Positions 21,419-30,232 of a DNA stretch of 35,077 nt are shown one piece after another. The notes under the pieces were generated by a model. It searched no databases, was not told the origin of the DNA, and was given only the letters and a program-made list of their open reading frames with translations. How positions within the stretch are numbered: the stretch's first letter is position 1; every line of letters starts with the position of its first letter. Origin of the DNA: Candidatus Woesebacteria bacterium GW2011_GWA1_38_8 (GTDB taxonomy: Bacteria; Patescibacteriota; Microgenomatia; UBA8517); NCBI GenBank assembly GCA_000993025.1, contig LBVJ01000020.1:1-35077 (forward strand). Direction: 5' to 3'. The translations under genes and the position numbers were made by a program.

Positions 21419-21497
21419 AATATTATATTATTGGAGAATCTCAACGGTAAGAAATTTAATCATTCAATAGTGTACGAATTTGATGGTTTAATATTTC

Positions 21498-22106
21498 ATG
21501 AAATCTTTTACCAGATCCGAAATTTATGGTGTCGGTATAATCTTACTTGTTATCGCATCTCTTACCGCTTTCAACCTTCAAGTTTCACTCCGCAGGTCGC
21601 GGGATTCTCAAAGGAAAGCCGATATTAACGCGATATCCGACGCACTCGGAAAATATCAGGCAGATTTTGGTTTTTTCCCTCCCTCAACAGAGGATGGAAA
21701 AATACTGGCTTGTAAGGGAGAAAATTTTGAAGATGTTCCTGACAACTTACCGGAAGATGAAAAAAGAGCTTTCTTTTTCAAAACCCTCAAAGGTTGTAGC
21801 TGGGGCGATGATGCTTTAAAGGACGTAAATGACGAAAAATATGAGCCGTACTTAAGGTCTATTCCGAAAGATCCCAAATTCGATGAGGGTCTCACCTATT
21901 TTTATATTTCGAACATGAACAGGTATCAGATCTATGCCTACCTTGAGGGAGGGAGTTCTGAGATTGGATATCGGGAAGGGATAGTAAAAAGGATGCTTTC
22001 CTGCGGAAGTAAAATTTGCAGCTTTGGGAAAGCATATTCCGAAACTCCGCTTGAAAAATCGATAGAAGAGTATGAAAATGAGATAAGTGAAAAAAGTATT
22101 CAATAG
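21498..22106 (+). CDS. Prepilin-like minor pilin with non-canonical processing site
   Basis: MKS|FTRSEIYGVGIILLVIASLTAFNLQVSLRRSRDSQRKADI: keeps Phe+1 and Glu+5 spacing but has Ser at -1. Confidence 0.7.
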   Translation: MKSFTRSEIYGVGIILLVIASLTAFNLQVSLRRSRDSQRKADINAISDALGKYQADFGFFPPSTEDGKILACKGENFEDVPDNLPEDEKRAFFFKTLKGCSWGDDALKDVNDEKYEPYLRSIPKDPKFDEGLTYFYISNMNRYQIYAYLEGGSSEIGYREGIVKRMLSCGSKICSFGKAYSETPLEKSIEEYENEISEKSIQ

Positions 22107-22770
22107 AAATGATAGGAACGCCTTTACGATGATAGAGGTCATTATGGTAATGGTGATCATAGGCTTCCTTGCTTCAATGGTTGTCGTAAATTATCCCGCT
22201 TCCCTTAGAAAGGCAAGAGATGTTCAAAGACAGAATGATCTGAAAACTTACCAAAGCGCGCTTGAAGTCTTTGCGATGAACCACAATGGCTTGTATCCAA
22301 CTTCGGCTTATATTCCAATTCCGACCTTGTGCCCCGTTCTTGGATTAACCGAAGGTGTTTGTCCGATCGACCCTAATAGCGGATCTTATTATTACGAGAC
22401 AAATACCTCCGGAACCAAATATACCGTATGGAGTTCTATGGAAAACACGGAGGAAAATTATGTTGTTTGTTCCAGCGGTCTTACTGGTCTTGCTGTTGTT
22501 ACACCTGCAGCCGGAATTTGCGTGCAACTAATTTATAACTCTGCAAGCGGAAGATCGTGTAGGTCAATGTGTACTGATTTGGGGGCCTACACTTGTGCAA
22601 GTGTTGGGGCTGATTATAACGCCGATGATGGAAATCAGGTTACAAAGACCGGACCCACATGTCTAACTTCAACTGCCGCAAATTGTGACACAACAATAAT
22701 AAGTGCAAGCAGCGCAACATGTGTCGGATATCAAGTTAACTGGACAAGATGCAGATGCGTCCCCAATTGA
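22087..22770 (+). CDS. Prepilin-like minor pilin with Cys-rich C-terminal extension
   Basis: RNA|FTMIEVIMVMVIIGFLASMVVVNYPASLRKARDVQRQNDLKTYQSALE; overlaps previous ORF by 20 nt; nine Cys in the last ~85 residues. Confidence 0.82.
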   Translation: MKKVFNRNDRNAFTMIEVIMVMVIIGFLASMVVVNYPASLRKARDVQRQNDLKTYQSALEVFAMNHNGLYPTSAYIPIPTLCPVLGLTEGVCPIDPNSGSYYYETNTSGTKYTVWSSMENTEENYVVCSSGLTGLAVVTPAAGICVQLIYNSASGRSCRSMCTDLGAYTCASVGADYNADDGNQVTKTGPTCLTSTAANCDTTIISASSATCVGYQVNWTRCRCVPN

Positions 22771-22781
22771 TTTAGCGGTGG

Positions 22782-23261
22782 TTGATTATGTATAAAATAA
22801 AAGGCTTCACATATCTTGAGATAGTGATCGTTATTGTGATCTTGGGGATCCTAGCTGGTTTTGGTATTACTTCATATCCCGGGGTACAAAAACAAGCAAG
22901 GGACGGGAAAAGATTATCCGATCTTAAACAGTATCAAACAGCACTGGAGAATTATGCCGGCAGTCATGGCGGATTTTACCCGTCGATGACCAGTGAGACT
23001 TCTGCAGAATCGCTTTGCGCATATTTTGGTATGAATCAATGCGCGGCGGATCCTAAAAGCGGTGAAAATGTATGTATGTCGGGTGTGTGTAATTATTTTT
23101 ACCAAAGTAATGGATCTGGCAGTGGAACATCGACTGCTTCACAGTTTGTTTTATATTCAAGACTGGAAAAGAAGTCAGGATATTGGGTATACTGTAGTAA
23201 TGGCTCTTCGGGAGCAGTTTCTGGTTCGGCGGTTTTTACAAGCGGCAACTGTCCGGTTTGA
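22782..23261 (+). CDS. Prepilin-like minor pilin
   Basis: MYKIKG|FTYLEIVIVIVILGILAGFGITSYPGVQKQARDGKRLSDLKQYQTALENY. Confidence 0.85.
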   Translation: MIMYKIKGFTYLEIVIVIVILGILAGFGITSYPGVQKQARDGKRLSDLKQYQTALENYAGSHGGFYPSMTSETSAESLCAYFGMNQCAADPKSGENVCMSGVCNYFYQSNGSGSGTSTASQFVLYSRLEKKSGYWVYCSNGSSGAVSGSAVFTSGNCPV

Positions 23262-23323
23262 GAAGAAGCAATAATCAGTAAACAGTAAGTAAAGTACAAA
23301 GTATCGTGGGTGTGGGGAGCGAT

Positions 23324-23365
23324 TAAGTGACCAAGTGACTAAGTGATCAAGTAACAAAGCAACTA
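23324..23365 (+). repeat. Degenerate ~9-bp tandem repeat immediately upstream of a pilin gene
   Basis: TAAGTGACCAAGTGACTAAGTGATCAAGTAACAAAGCAACTA. Confidence 0.85.
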
Positions 23366-23372
23366 ATTTATT

Positions 23373-23825
23373 ATGCGAAGCAAAGCATTCACACTAATTG
23401 AACTTTTGGTAGTAATTGCTATTATGACGATCCTTATTGGTCTTTCGGCTTTTGGTCTTCAGCAGGCAAGAGAGTCTGCACGGGATGGACAAAGAAAGTC
23501 CGATCTGGAAACTATAAGGACAGGTCTATCTTTTTATAAAGCTGACTGTAACGCCTATCCGACACCGACTTCAGGTGATTTTAAAACTGTCATTGGAACA
23601 AGTCTTGTAGGTGTAGCCGCATCTTGCGGAGGAACCGCAAATACCTATATTGCAAAAGTACCATCCGATCCTGTTCCGGGAAATCTATATTACTTTTCAT
23701 CAACAGGAACCACCTATTACATATGTGCGTCTTTAGAAACCGGAGATGCAGTTGCCGTGGCAGGCTGCCCTTCGGGATCAACAGGTTGTGGAGGGTATTG
23801 CAATTATATAGTCACAAATCCTTAA
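23373..23825 (+). CDS. Prepilin-like minor pilin
   Basis: MRSKA|FTLIELLVVIAIMTILIGLSAFGLQQARESARDGQRKSDLETIRTGL; Ala at -1. Confidence 0.85.
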   Translation: MRSKAFTLIELLVVIAIMTILIGLSAFGLQQARESARDGQRKSDLETIRTGLSFYKADCNAYPTPTSGDFKTVIGTSLVGVAASCGGTANTYIAKVPSDPVPGNLYYFSSTGTTYYICASLETGDAVAVAGCPSGSTGCGGYCNYIVTNP

Positions 23826-23832
23826 TAAATGA

Positions 23833-24354
23833 ATGATAAAGTCTCTGTCCAAAATCTATTATTCTAAACGTAATAAAAAGTATCCTTCTGTCTCTCCGGG
23901 CTTTACTATCCTAGAAATAATAATCTCTCTTTTTATTTTGATAATTATGTTTTCGGTTGCTCAGGCTAATTACCGTGGGTTTATCACTGAAAAAAATCTG
24001 GACACGGCAAGAGACAGGATTATATCCGATATACGTCTTGCTCAACAGCAGGCACAGGCAGGAAAAATGCCGTCAGGATGTCTTACCCCTCTTGACGGAT
24101 ATAGATTTATTACAAGTTCTTCAAGTTATGAAATACAAGCCGACTGTGCAACTGATGTGTCCGTTAAAACCGTTCAATTGAGCAGTTTTTCATCAGGTCT
24201 CTCTTTGACCTCCGGACAAGTTATTTATTTCAGAATACTTGGGAAAGGCCCGGTATTTCCGCCTTCTTTTTCTGACAGCATAACTCTGACTCTTTCTCAG
24301 CAGACCGGAGGCACCAGAGCAATTACAATTTCGGTGGGCGGAGAGATACGATAG
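23833..24354 (+). CDS. GspH/FimT-like minor pseudopilin
   Basis: SPG|FTILEIIISLFILIIMFSVAQANYRGFITEKNLDTARDRIISDIRLAQQQA. Confidence 0.75.
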   Translation: MIKSLSKIYYSKRNKKYPSVSPGFTILEIIISLFILIIMFSVAQANYRGFITEKNLDTARDRIISDIRLAQQQAQAGKMPSGCLTPLDGYRFITSSSSYEIQADCATDVSVKTVQLSSFSSGLSLTSGQVIYFRILGKGPVFPPSFSDSITLTLSQQTGGTRAITISVGGEIR

Positions 24355-24452
24355 AATGTGCGGATACAAAGATATAAAGATATTAAGAGGTTAACGAATA
24401 TACAGGAACAATAAGATCCAAAAAAATAAAACAACAAAAAACCAAGTTCTAT

Positions 24453-24935
24453 ATGCAAAAAGACATTCCTATATACAATGTAATAAATACTAGATATCAT
24501 CGAGGACAGTCTATTTTGGAAGTGATCTTAGCTTTAGCAATCTTATCCATTATTATTACGGCTATTGTTTCACTGACTTCGACTTCGGTTAATACTTCGA
24601 CCTACTCTAAGAATGTATCTCAGGCAAACAGGTATGCGGATGAGGTGGTTGAGTATATACGCAAGGAAAAAGAATTCAGCGGATGGTCGGATTTTACAAG
24701 CGATATTATTACAGCTTACGGAGGAATTTGGTGTATGCCTGACCTGACGTTTACGATTAACGAAGCCTGCGACCCTTTGAATAATTCACATTTTATCAGC
24801 AGTACTATCTTTCAAAGAATGCTTACGGCAACCCCTATAAACGATAATTCGATAGATATTGATGTGGAAGTTGTCTGGACGGACGATAAGGGATTACACC
24901 AAACAAAAAGTTCGACCACGGTTAGTAATTGGTGA
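24453..24935 (+). CDS. GspI/PilV-like minor pseudopilin
   Basis: RG|QSILEVILALAILSIIITAIVSLTSTSVNTSTYSKNVSQANRYADEVVEYIR. Confidence 0.75.
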   Translation: MQKDIPIYNVINTRYHRGQSILEVILALAILSIIITAIVSLTSTSVNTSTYSKNVSQANRYADEVVEYIRKEKEFSGWSDFTSDIITAYGGIWCMPDLTFTINEACDPLNNSHFISSTIFQRMLTATPINDNSIDIDVEVVWTDDKGLHQTKSSTTVSNW

Positions 24936-25501
24936 AAATTATGAAAAGAGGTTACTCGGTTGTTGAAATACTGGTTGTTGTCGGAATCTTCGCCGTTATG
25001 GCGGTTATAGCGACACAGTCTGTCAGTTTGAGCCTAAAGTCTTCAAAAAAGAGTGATTCAACAATGCTGGTTCGTAATGAGTTGGATTACACAGCAGGAT
25101 CTATTGAGAGAAATTTCCAATTTGCCAGTGCGATCATTGTCCCCGGATGTACGGATCAAGGAGGGGATGCAACTTTATCCGCCACACCATCTGCCGGTTT
25201 TCGTGACATGAAAGGTTATCGCGGGGATGTTGCCTGTCTTGATATTGCCACCGGTTTCTACATTCTCAATAATGATAAGCGTATAGCTTCATCCTCAGGG
25301 GAAACGATAAGCTACAAGCAGAGATTGACGTCTCCCAATATCGACATATCAAACTGTTCGTTCAGCTGCACCAAACAGGGTGAACAGATATATCTTGAAT
25401 TTACGGTAGGTGCGATCGGGAAAAATGCAACTCTTGAAGAAAATACTAACCTGATCACTATTTCAAAAAAAATATTAGTAAGGGATGCGGGGAGGAGATA
25501 A
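24929..25501 (+). CDS. GspJ/PilW-like minor pseudopilin
   Basis: KRG|YSVVEILVVVGIFAVMAVIATQSVSLSLKSSKKSDSTMLVRNELDYTAGSIERNFQ. Confidence 0.75.
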   Translation: MVKIMKRGYSVVEILVVVGIFAVMAVIATQSVSLSLKSSKKSDSTMLVRNELDYTAGSIERNFQFASAIIVPGCTDQGGDATLSATPSAGFRDMKGYRGDVACLDIATGFYILNNDKRIASSSGETISYKQRLTSPNIDISNCSFSCTKQGEQIYLEFTVGAIGKNATLEENTNLITISKKILVRDAGRR

Positions 25502-25542
25502 TCCTGATTGACCCTCTAGTTTTAAAATTATAAACTTAAATA

Positions 25543-26514
25543 ATGTTTAAACTGCCCCGAAACAATATCGGTAGAAGCGAAAGTCAAAACGGACAGGCGC
25601 TTCTTTTGATTCTTCTTGTCATGTCTCTCGTTCTAACCCTGGTGATGTCATCCGTTTCAAGAGGTGTCACAGATGTTGAAGTGTCAACTTCTGAAGAGGA
25701 GTCCATACGCGCTTTTGACGCGGCTCAGGCGGGCATCGAAAGGTCTGTTGTTGCGCTAACTACACCTGCAGTTTCGGTCGCTTTGGATAGCGGAGCAACA
25801 TTTGTAGCCGATAAGGATATAGTGTCTTCGGTTCAGTACCTTGACGGCGGTGATGAGGTGAACTACTTTAAATACCCTCTTGAGCTTCTATCGGGAGAAT
25901 CCGCGATTTTCTTTTTTGTCAGTCACAAAGAAAACAATGATGGTGATTATGTAATGACTTGTGATGATATTGACCCGTTGATCGAAGAATGTATAAGTCC
26001 TCAAAGGATTCGTTTCAATTGGGGTAGACCGGGTACACCATCTGATGGGAATACCACACCGGCGCTTTATATGGAATTTTATTATAATTCCGACTCCTCA
26101 AATCCCGATAAGTGGGAAGATTTGGGTGATCTATCAGACGTACAAATTGCCACTATAAGCGCCGATCCGAATGCATCGAGGCGGTGGGTGAACAATTTTC
26201 AAGCGCTTACTACAACAAATGGTATTCCAAGTAATGATGCTTATTCATTTACGTCTCTTTATGAAAAAGGTGTTGATTATGTAAATGTTCCGATCGGAGC
26301 ATTGCTTTTCGTAAAAGTCACAATGCTGTATAACGACACCCCCCAACCATTGGGAGTGACCAGTGCTGCCAGTTTACCGCCTCAAGGATACAACCTTACA
26401 TCTACAGGCCAGTCCTCGGATGTTTACAGGAAACTAGTTCTATTTCAAGGGTATCCCGAGATCCCGTTTGAATTTGGAAATGCGGTCTATTCAAATAATA
26501 GTTTGACCAAATAA
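25543..26514 (+). CDS. PilX/GspK-like pilus protein
   Basis: NG|QALLLILLVMSLVLTLVMSSVSRGVTDVEVSTSEEESIRAFDAAQAGIERSV, PilX_N-like, no Glu+5. Confidence 0.75.
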   Translation: MFKLPRNNIGRSESQNGQALLLILLVMSLVLTLVMSSVSRGVTDVEVSTSEEESIRAFDAAQAGIERSVVALTTPAVSVALDSGATFVADKDIVSSVQYLDGGDEVNYFKYPLELLSGESAIFFFVSHKENNDGDYVMTCDDIDPLIEECISPQRIRFNWGRPGTPSDGNTTPALYMEFYYNSDSSNPDKWEDLGDLSDVQIATISADPNASRRWVNNFQALTTTNGIPSNDAYSFTSLYEKGVDYVNVPIGALLFVKVTMLYNDTPQPLGVTSAASLPPQGYNLTSTGQSSDVYRKLVLFQGYPEIPFEFGNAVYSNNSLTK

Positions 26515-26526
26515 CCAACAATAATT

Positions 26527-27537
26527 ATGGTAGGTCTTGATATCGGTTCAAAAACAATAAAAATAGTAGAATTGGAAAAGACCCGTGATGCATACAAGCT
26601 GAAAGCTAGCGGTATAATTGGTTATAAAAGCAATACTCCTGAACACCTGGCTGATGATAAAGAGCTTGCGGTACTTTCCGATGTAATAAGGAAACTTCAT
26701 AAAGAAGCAAAGATTGTCGGAAGAGAGGTTGTGGCTTCTATTCCGGAAACTCAGGTATATACAAGAATGATACGTTTACCTATGCTTACCGATTCGGAAA
26801 TTTCATCGGCAATAAAATGGGAAGCGGAACAATATATCCCCTTCCCTGTTGAAGAAGCTGTAATTGATTATCAGATAATCGACAGAAAAGAAAATGCTAC
26901 CCCACCGCAGGTTTATGTACTTCTGATAGCTGCTCCAAAGGTGTTGGTGAACCGTTATGTTAAATTAATTCAGATGAGCAAGTTGGATCTTGTTGCGGTT
27001 GAAACTGAGTTAATGGCCATATCGAGGTCGATTTGTCCCGTGGACCAAACAGTGTTGGTTGCCGATTTTGGAGCCCGTTCGACAAACATTGCTATTGTAA
27101 AAAATTCTGCTTTGATGATGTCAAGAAGTATTCCCACTGCGGGAGATGCCTTAACAAGAGCAGTGGCTCAGGGCTTGGGAATTGAAGCTCAACAAGCGGA
27201 AGAATATAAGAAGACATATGGTTTGACGGAACAAAATCTTGATGGAAAAATTAAATCGATACTTTATCCGATACTTAGGATGGTTTCTGATGAGATCAAA
27301 AAAGCTGTTCATTATTTTCAATCTGAGGCCGGGAGCGAACAACCTAAATCAATTATTCTCACCGGCGGTTCCGCAGGAATGCCGGAAGTGGCTTCGATAA
27401 TGACTGAACTTTTAGGTATCGAGGTGCTTATTGGAAACCCATTCACTAAGGTACAAATAGACTCCGTTATTGTTAAACAGCTTGCAAATTTTTTACCGTA
27501 CTATTCAGTATCTGTAGGTCTTGCGATGAGAGTATAA
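26527..27537 (+). CDS. pilM: Type IV pilus assembly protein PilM (actin-like ATPase)
   Basis: VGLDIGSKTIKIVELEK; ELAVLSDVIRKL; IKWEAEQYIPFP; LVADFGARSTNIAIV; IILTGGSAGMPEV. Confidence 0.94.
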   Translation: MVGLDIGSKTIKIVELEKTRDAYKLKASGIIGYKSNTPEHLADDKELAVLSDVIRKLHKEAKIVGREVVASIPETQVYTRMIRLPMLTDSEISSAIKWEAEQYIPFPVEEAVIDYQIIDRKENATPPQVYVLLIAAPKVLVNRYVKLIQMSKLDLVAVETELMAISRSICPVDQTVLVADFGARSTNIAIVKNSALMMSRSIPTAGDALTRAVAQGLGIEAQQAEEYKKTYGLTEQNLDGKIKSILYPILRMVSDEIKKAVHYFQSEAGSEQPKSIILTGGSAGMPEVASIMTELLGIEVLIGNPFTKVQIDSVIVKQLANFLPYYSVSVGLAMRV

Positions 27538-27542
27538 GCTTT

Positions 27543-28070
27543 ATGCGTCAAATAAATCTATTGCCGGCGGAATTTAAACCCGGAAGAAAGATAAGCGAGG
27601 CTGTTAAAAAATTCGAAAAGCCCTTTATATTTTTTCTTGTCATTTACCTGATTTCTCTGGGAGGGTCTCTTGCTTTTTCCAAATATAGTAAAAATAAATT
27701 TGATGAATTGAGTTCCCAAAAAAGGTCTTTGTCGGAAGAGTTAAAAAGCTTGACCGAGATCGAATCGGCAACGGTTTATATCAGGGATAGAGTGGAAAAG
27801 TATAGATCCATCCCCCAGCGTGATACGGAAATGAAAACGCTTGAGGATTTTGATCACCTTTATTCCATTTTACCTGAAGGATCATCTGTAGGGGCGGTAA
27901 ATATTACTGATAACACTACTGTTTTTGATGTTGCACTTCCGAACACTCCGGTCTTTATAGAATTCCTGGACATTTTAACCTCGTCTGAGATCTATAAAGA
28001 TGCTTTATTAACATCCCTAAGTTTTACTCAAGAAAGGGGTTATCAATTTAATTTGGCTTTGACCAGATAA
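27543..28070 (+). CDS. pilN: Type IV pilus assembly protein PilN
   Basis: MRQINLLPAEFKP start motif, single TM, position after pilM. Confidence 0.85.
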   Translation: MRQINLLPAEFKPGRKISEAVKKFEKPFIFFLVIYLISLGGSLAFSKYSKNKFDELSSQKRSLSEELKSLTEIESATVYIRDRVEKYRSIPQRDTEMKTLEDFDHLYSILPEGSSVGAVNITDNTTVFDVALPNTPVFIEFLDILTSSEIYKDALLTSLSFTQERGYQFNLALTR

Positions 28071-28078
28071 AAAATATT

Positions 28079-28813
28079 ATGGCTATTGAACTAAAGTTGG
28101 ATAAAAAAAGCGTTGGGGAAAATTCAAAAACATACTCGGTATTTTTGTTGGGTTTTGCAATTCTTGCCGGTCTTTTTTTTGTGACGGGCAATAAAATGTA
28201 TACAAAAATTACAAAGATTCTTGAAGAGTCAGAAGGTCTGGAAAACGATATAACTTTATTGCAGACGAAAATCGATTCTTTAAGACTTTTGGATAATGAG
28301 ATTCAGAAGGATACAAAATCTTTAAGACTCGCTTTTCCGGATGAAGACCCATCCCTGTATGCGTACACTGAAATTAAAGAGCTCGGAAGATTGAATTCAA
28401 TAATATTCGATTCGGTAACTTTTTCATTGGGTGGCGGAGATAAAGACAGTGTTGCGTTGGGGAATATAGGCTTGGATTTTAGCGGAAATAAAGATGATGT
28501 TTTTAGTTTTATTCCCATTGCAGGACTTGGGCCAATAAGTATAGGAGAGTTTGTTGAATTGGAAGAAACAATGAAAATTGGAACTTCTGTCGAAGTATAT
28601 TATTCACCTCTTCCCAAAGCGCTTCCCAGTAGTGAAAAAGTTATAAATTCATTAACTCCGGAAGAAAAAGAGATATATAACTATCTCACCAATTTGGAAG
28701 TTTTAGTAAATACTGAATTGACTCCGTCAGGGGCGGTCAATGAAGAAGTCAATCCATTCTTTGGTACTTTGGATGAAACACCGTCCGAAGGAGAATTGAT
28801 TCCGGAACCATAA
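28079..28813 (+). CDS. pilO: Type IV pilus assembly protein PilO-like
   Basis: N-terminal TM, coiled-coil, position after pilN; sequence similarity itself is weak. Confidence 0.7.
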   Translation: MAIELKLDKKSVGENSKTYSVFLLGFAILAGLFFVTGNKMYTKITKILEESEGLENDITLLQTKIDSLRLLDNEIQKDTKSLRLAFPDEDPSLYAYTEIKELGRLNSIIFDSVTFSLGGGDKDSVALGNIGLDFSGNKDDVFSFIPIAGLGPISIGEFVELEETMKIGTSVEVYYSPLPKALPSSEKVINSLTPEEKEIYNYLTNLEVLVNTELTPSGAVNEEVNPFFGTLDETPSEGELIPEP

Positions 28814-28821
28814 CTTGAAAA

Positions 28822-29076
28822 CTACTGTTTTTCAACTATATCCAAGGAAAACCCTACTTTTTCGAGGGTGGCTTTTACTCTCAGAAGAGATCGGACAGCT
28901 TTTATGGTCTTACCTTTTTTACCTATTATCAATCCGATATTTTCGGGTGCGGTTGTAATTTTTAGATTCACAAAACCATTTTCAGATATATTCTCCTCAA
29001 CTTCAAAGTTTTCATGTCCAAGAATTTCCTTTACAAGGTAGGATAACAATTTATTCATACTATTTGGAATCGACAA
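28822..29076 (-). CDS. khpA: KH-domain RNA-binding protein (KhpA/YlqC-like); start may be at about 29058
   Basis: APENIGLIIGKKGKTIKAVRSLLRV, GxxG KH signature; downstream of rpsP as is common. Confidence 0.85.
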   Translation of the reverse strand: MSIPNSMNKLLSYLVKEILGHENFEVEENISENGFVNLKITTAPENIGLIIGKKGKTIKAVRSLLRVKATLEKVGFSLDIVEKQ

Positions 29077-29284
29077 GTTTTTTTACAGTGGGTGACACTT
29101 GGGCTCCTAAATTTACCCATTTTTTCAATTTCTCTTTATCGATTACGCCGTGTTTTTTGACAGGGTCATATTGACCCAGTACCTCAAGATAAAGACCTTC
29201 ATTCTTTTTTTTCGAATCAATCGCTACGACCCGGTATGAAGGACTATTTTTGGCACCTGTTTTAGAAAGCCTGATTTTTATCAT
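29060..29284 (-). CDS. rpsP: 30S ribosomal protein S16
   Basis: MIKIRLSKTGAKNSPSYRVVAIDSKKKNEGLYLEVLGQYDP. Confidence 0.95.
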   Translation of the reverse strand: MIKIRLSKTGAKNSPSYRVVAIDSKKKNEGLYLEVLGQYDPVKKHGVIDKEKLKKWVNLGAQVSPTVKKLVDSK

Positions 29285-29316
29285 ACATTGGTGATTTTAA
29301 CGATTATTTTCCGAAA

Positions 29317-30003
29317 TTACAAGGATTTAGATAATGCATCCTTAGCAGCGTTTTGAGCAGCTTCGTTTTTGCTCTTACCTGTACCTACACCGTACTCTTT
29401 TCCATCTACACTAACTTGTATGGTGAAGATTTTGTTATGGTCGGGACCGATCTCCTTTATAACGTGATACTTTGGTGTGGCATACCCCTTTGCCTGAACC
29501 TCTTCCTGAAAAAGACTCTTCGGATCCTTTAAAGTTTCATGGCTTATGTTATCAAGGTCAGAAAGCAGATGTTTTTCAATGAATTTCTTGCAAATATCAA
29601 GTCCTTTATCAAGATATATTGCGCCGATAACGGCCTCGACCGTGTCGGCTAAAAGCGATTGGTTTAAACGTCCTCCCGAATCTTCCTCACCTTTGCTTAA
29701 AAAGATATAATCCCCAAGTTGTAGTTCCTTTGCCAGATCTGCCAAATTGACAGTATTAACAATACGCGCCCTTAACGCCGTAAGGAACCCCTCTTCTTTA
29801 TTGGTAAATTCTGCATAAATTTTGTCTGAAACAACAAATTCAAGAATGGCATCACCTAAAAATTCAAGCCGTTCGTTTGACCGACGTGTATTTTTATGTT
29901 CATTAACCCATGATCTATGGGTTAATGACATCTTTAAAAGATCTTTATCGTTGAAACTTTTTTTTAGAGATATGTAGGTATTCATAGTGTTAAAAATCTT
30001 CAC
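29317..30003 (-). CDS. rnc: Ribonuclease III
   Basis: NERLEFLGDAILEFVVSDKIY; LLADTVEAVIGAIYLDKG; C-terminal dsRBD. Confidence 0.95.
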   Translation of the reverse strand: MKIFNTMNTYISLKKSFNDKDLLKMSLTHRSWVNEHKNTRRSNERLEFLGDAILEFVVSDKIYAEFTNKEEGFLTALRARIVNTVNLADLAKELQLGDYIFLSKGEEDSGGRLNQSLLADTVEAVIGAIYLDKGLDICKKFIEKHLLSDLDNISHETLKDPKSLFQEEVQAKGYATPKYHVIKEIGPDHNKIFTIQVSVDGKEYGVGTGKSKNEAAQNAAKDALSKSL

Positions 30004-30232
30004 TCTCCGATAGTATATCTATAAGATCTTGAACAGTTTCTATGTTCGGGATTGTGGATGGATCGATGGGATATTTATTATTGATAAGGTGGATAAGGTC
30101 TGATATGTCCCCCGATCCCATATGTAAATCGTCCTTTAAATAAAAATCGTTCTGAACGTCTTCATCGGATATCCCCAAATAATGAGCAATTGTATTTTTG
30201 ACAAAACTGTCAACATTTGTTGTTTTATTCAT
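29990..30232 (-). CDS. acpP: Acyl carrier protein-like protein with degenerate DSL motif
   Basis: 80 aa with ACP-like helices; DDLHMGSGDISDLIHLINNKYPIDP...IETVQDLIDIL; adjacent to rnc as in many bacteria. Confidence 0.7.
   Translation of the reverse strand: MNKTTNVDSFVKNTIAHYLGISDEDVQNDFYLKDDLHMGSGDISDLIHLINNKYPIDPSTIPNIETVQDLIDILSESEDF

Noticed and set aside
23281-23365. Possible CRISPR-like array in the AAGTGAC tandem region
   Set aside because: Units are ~9 bp with no unique spacers; it is a degenerate tandem repeat.
28814-28835. TTGAAAA...TTTTCAA hairpin between pilO and khpA as a bidirectional terminator
   Set aside because: Short A/T-only stem; plausible position between convergent genes but too weak to call.
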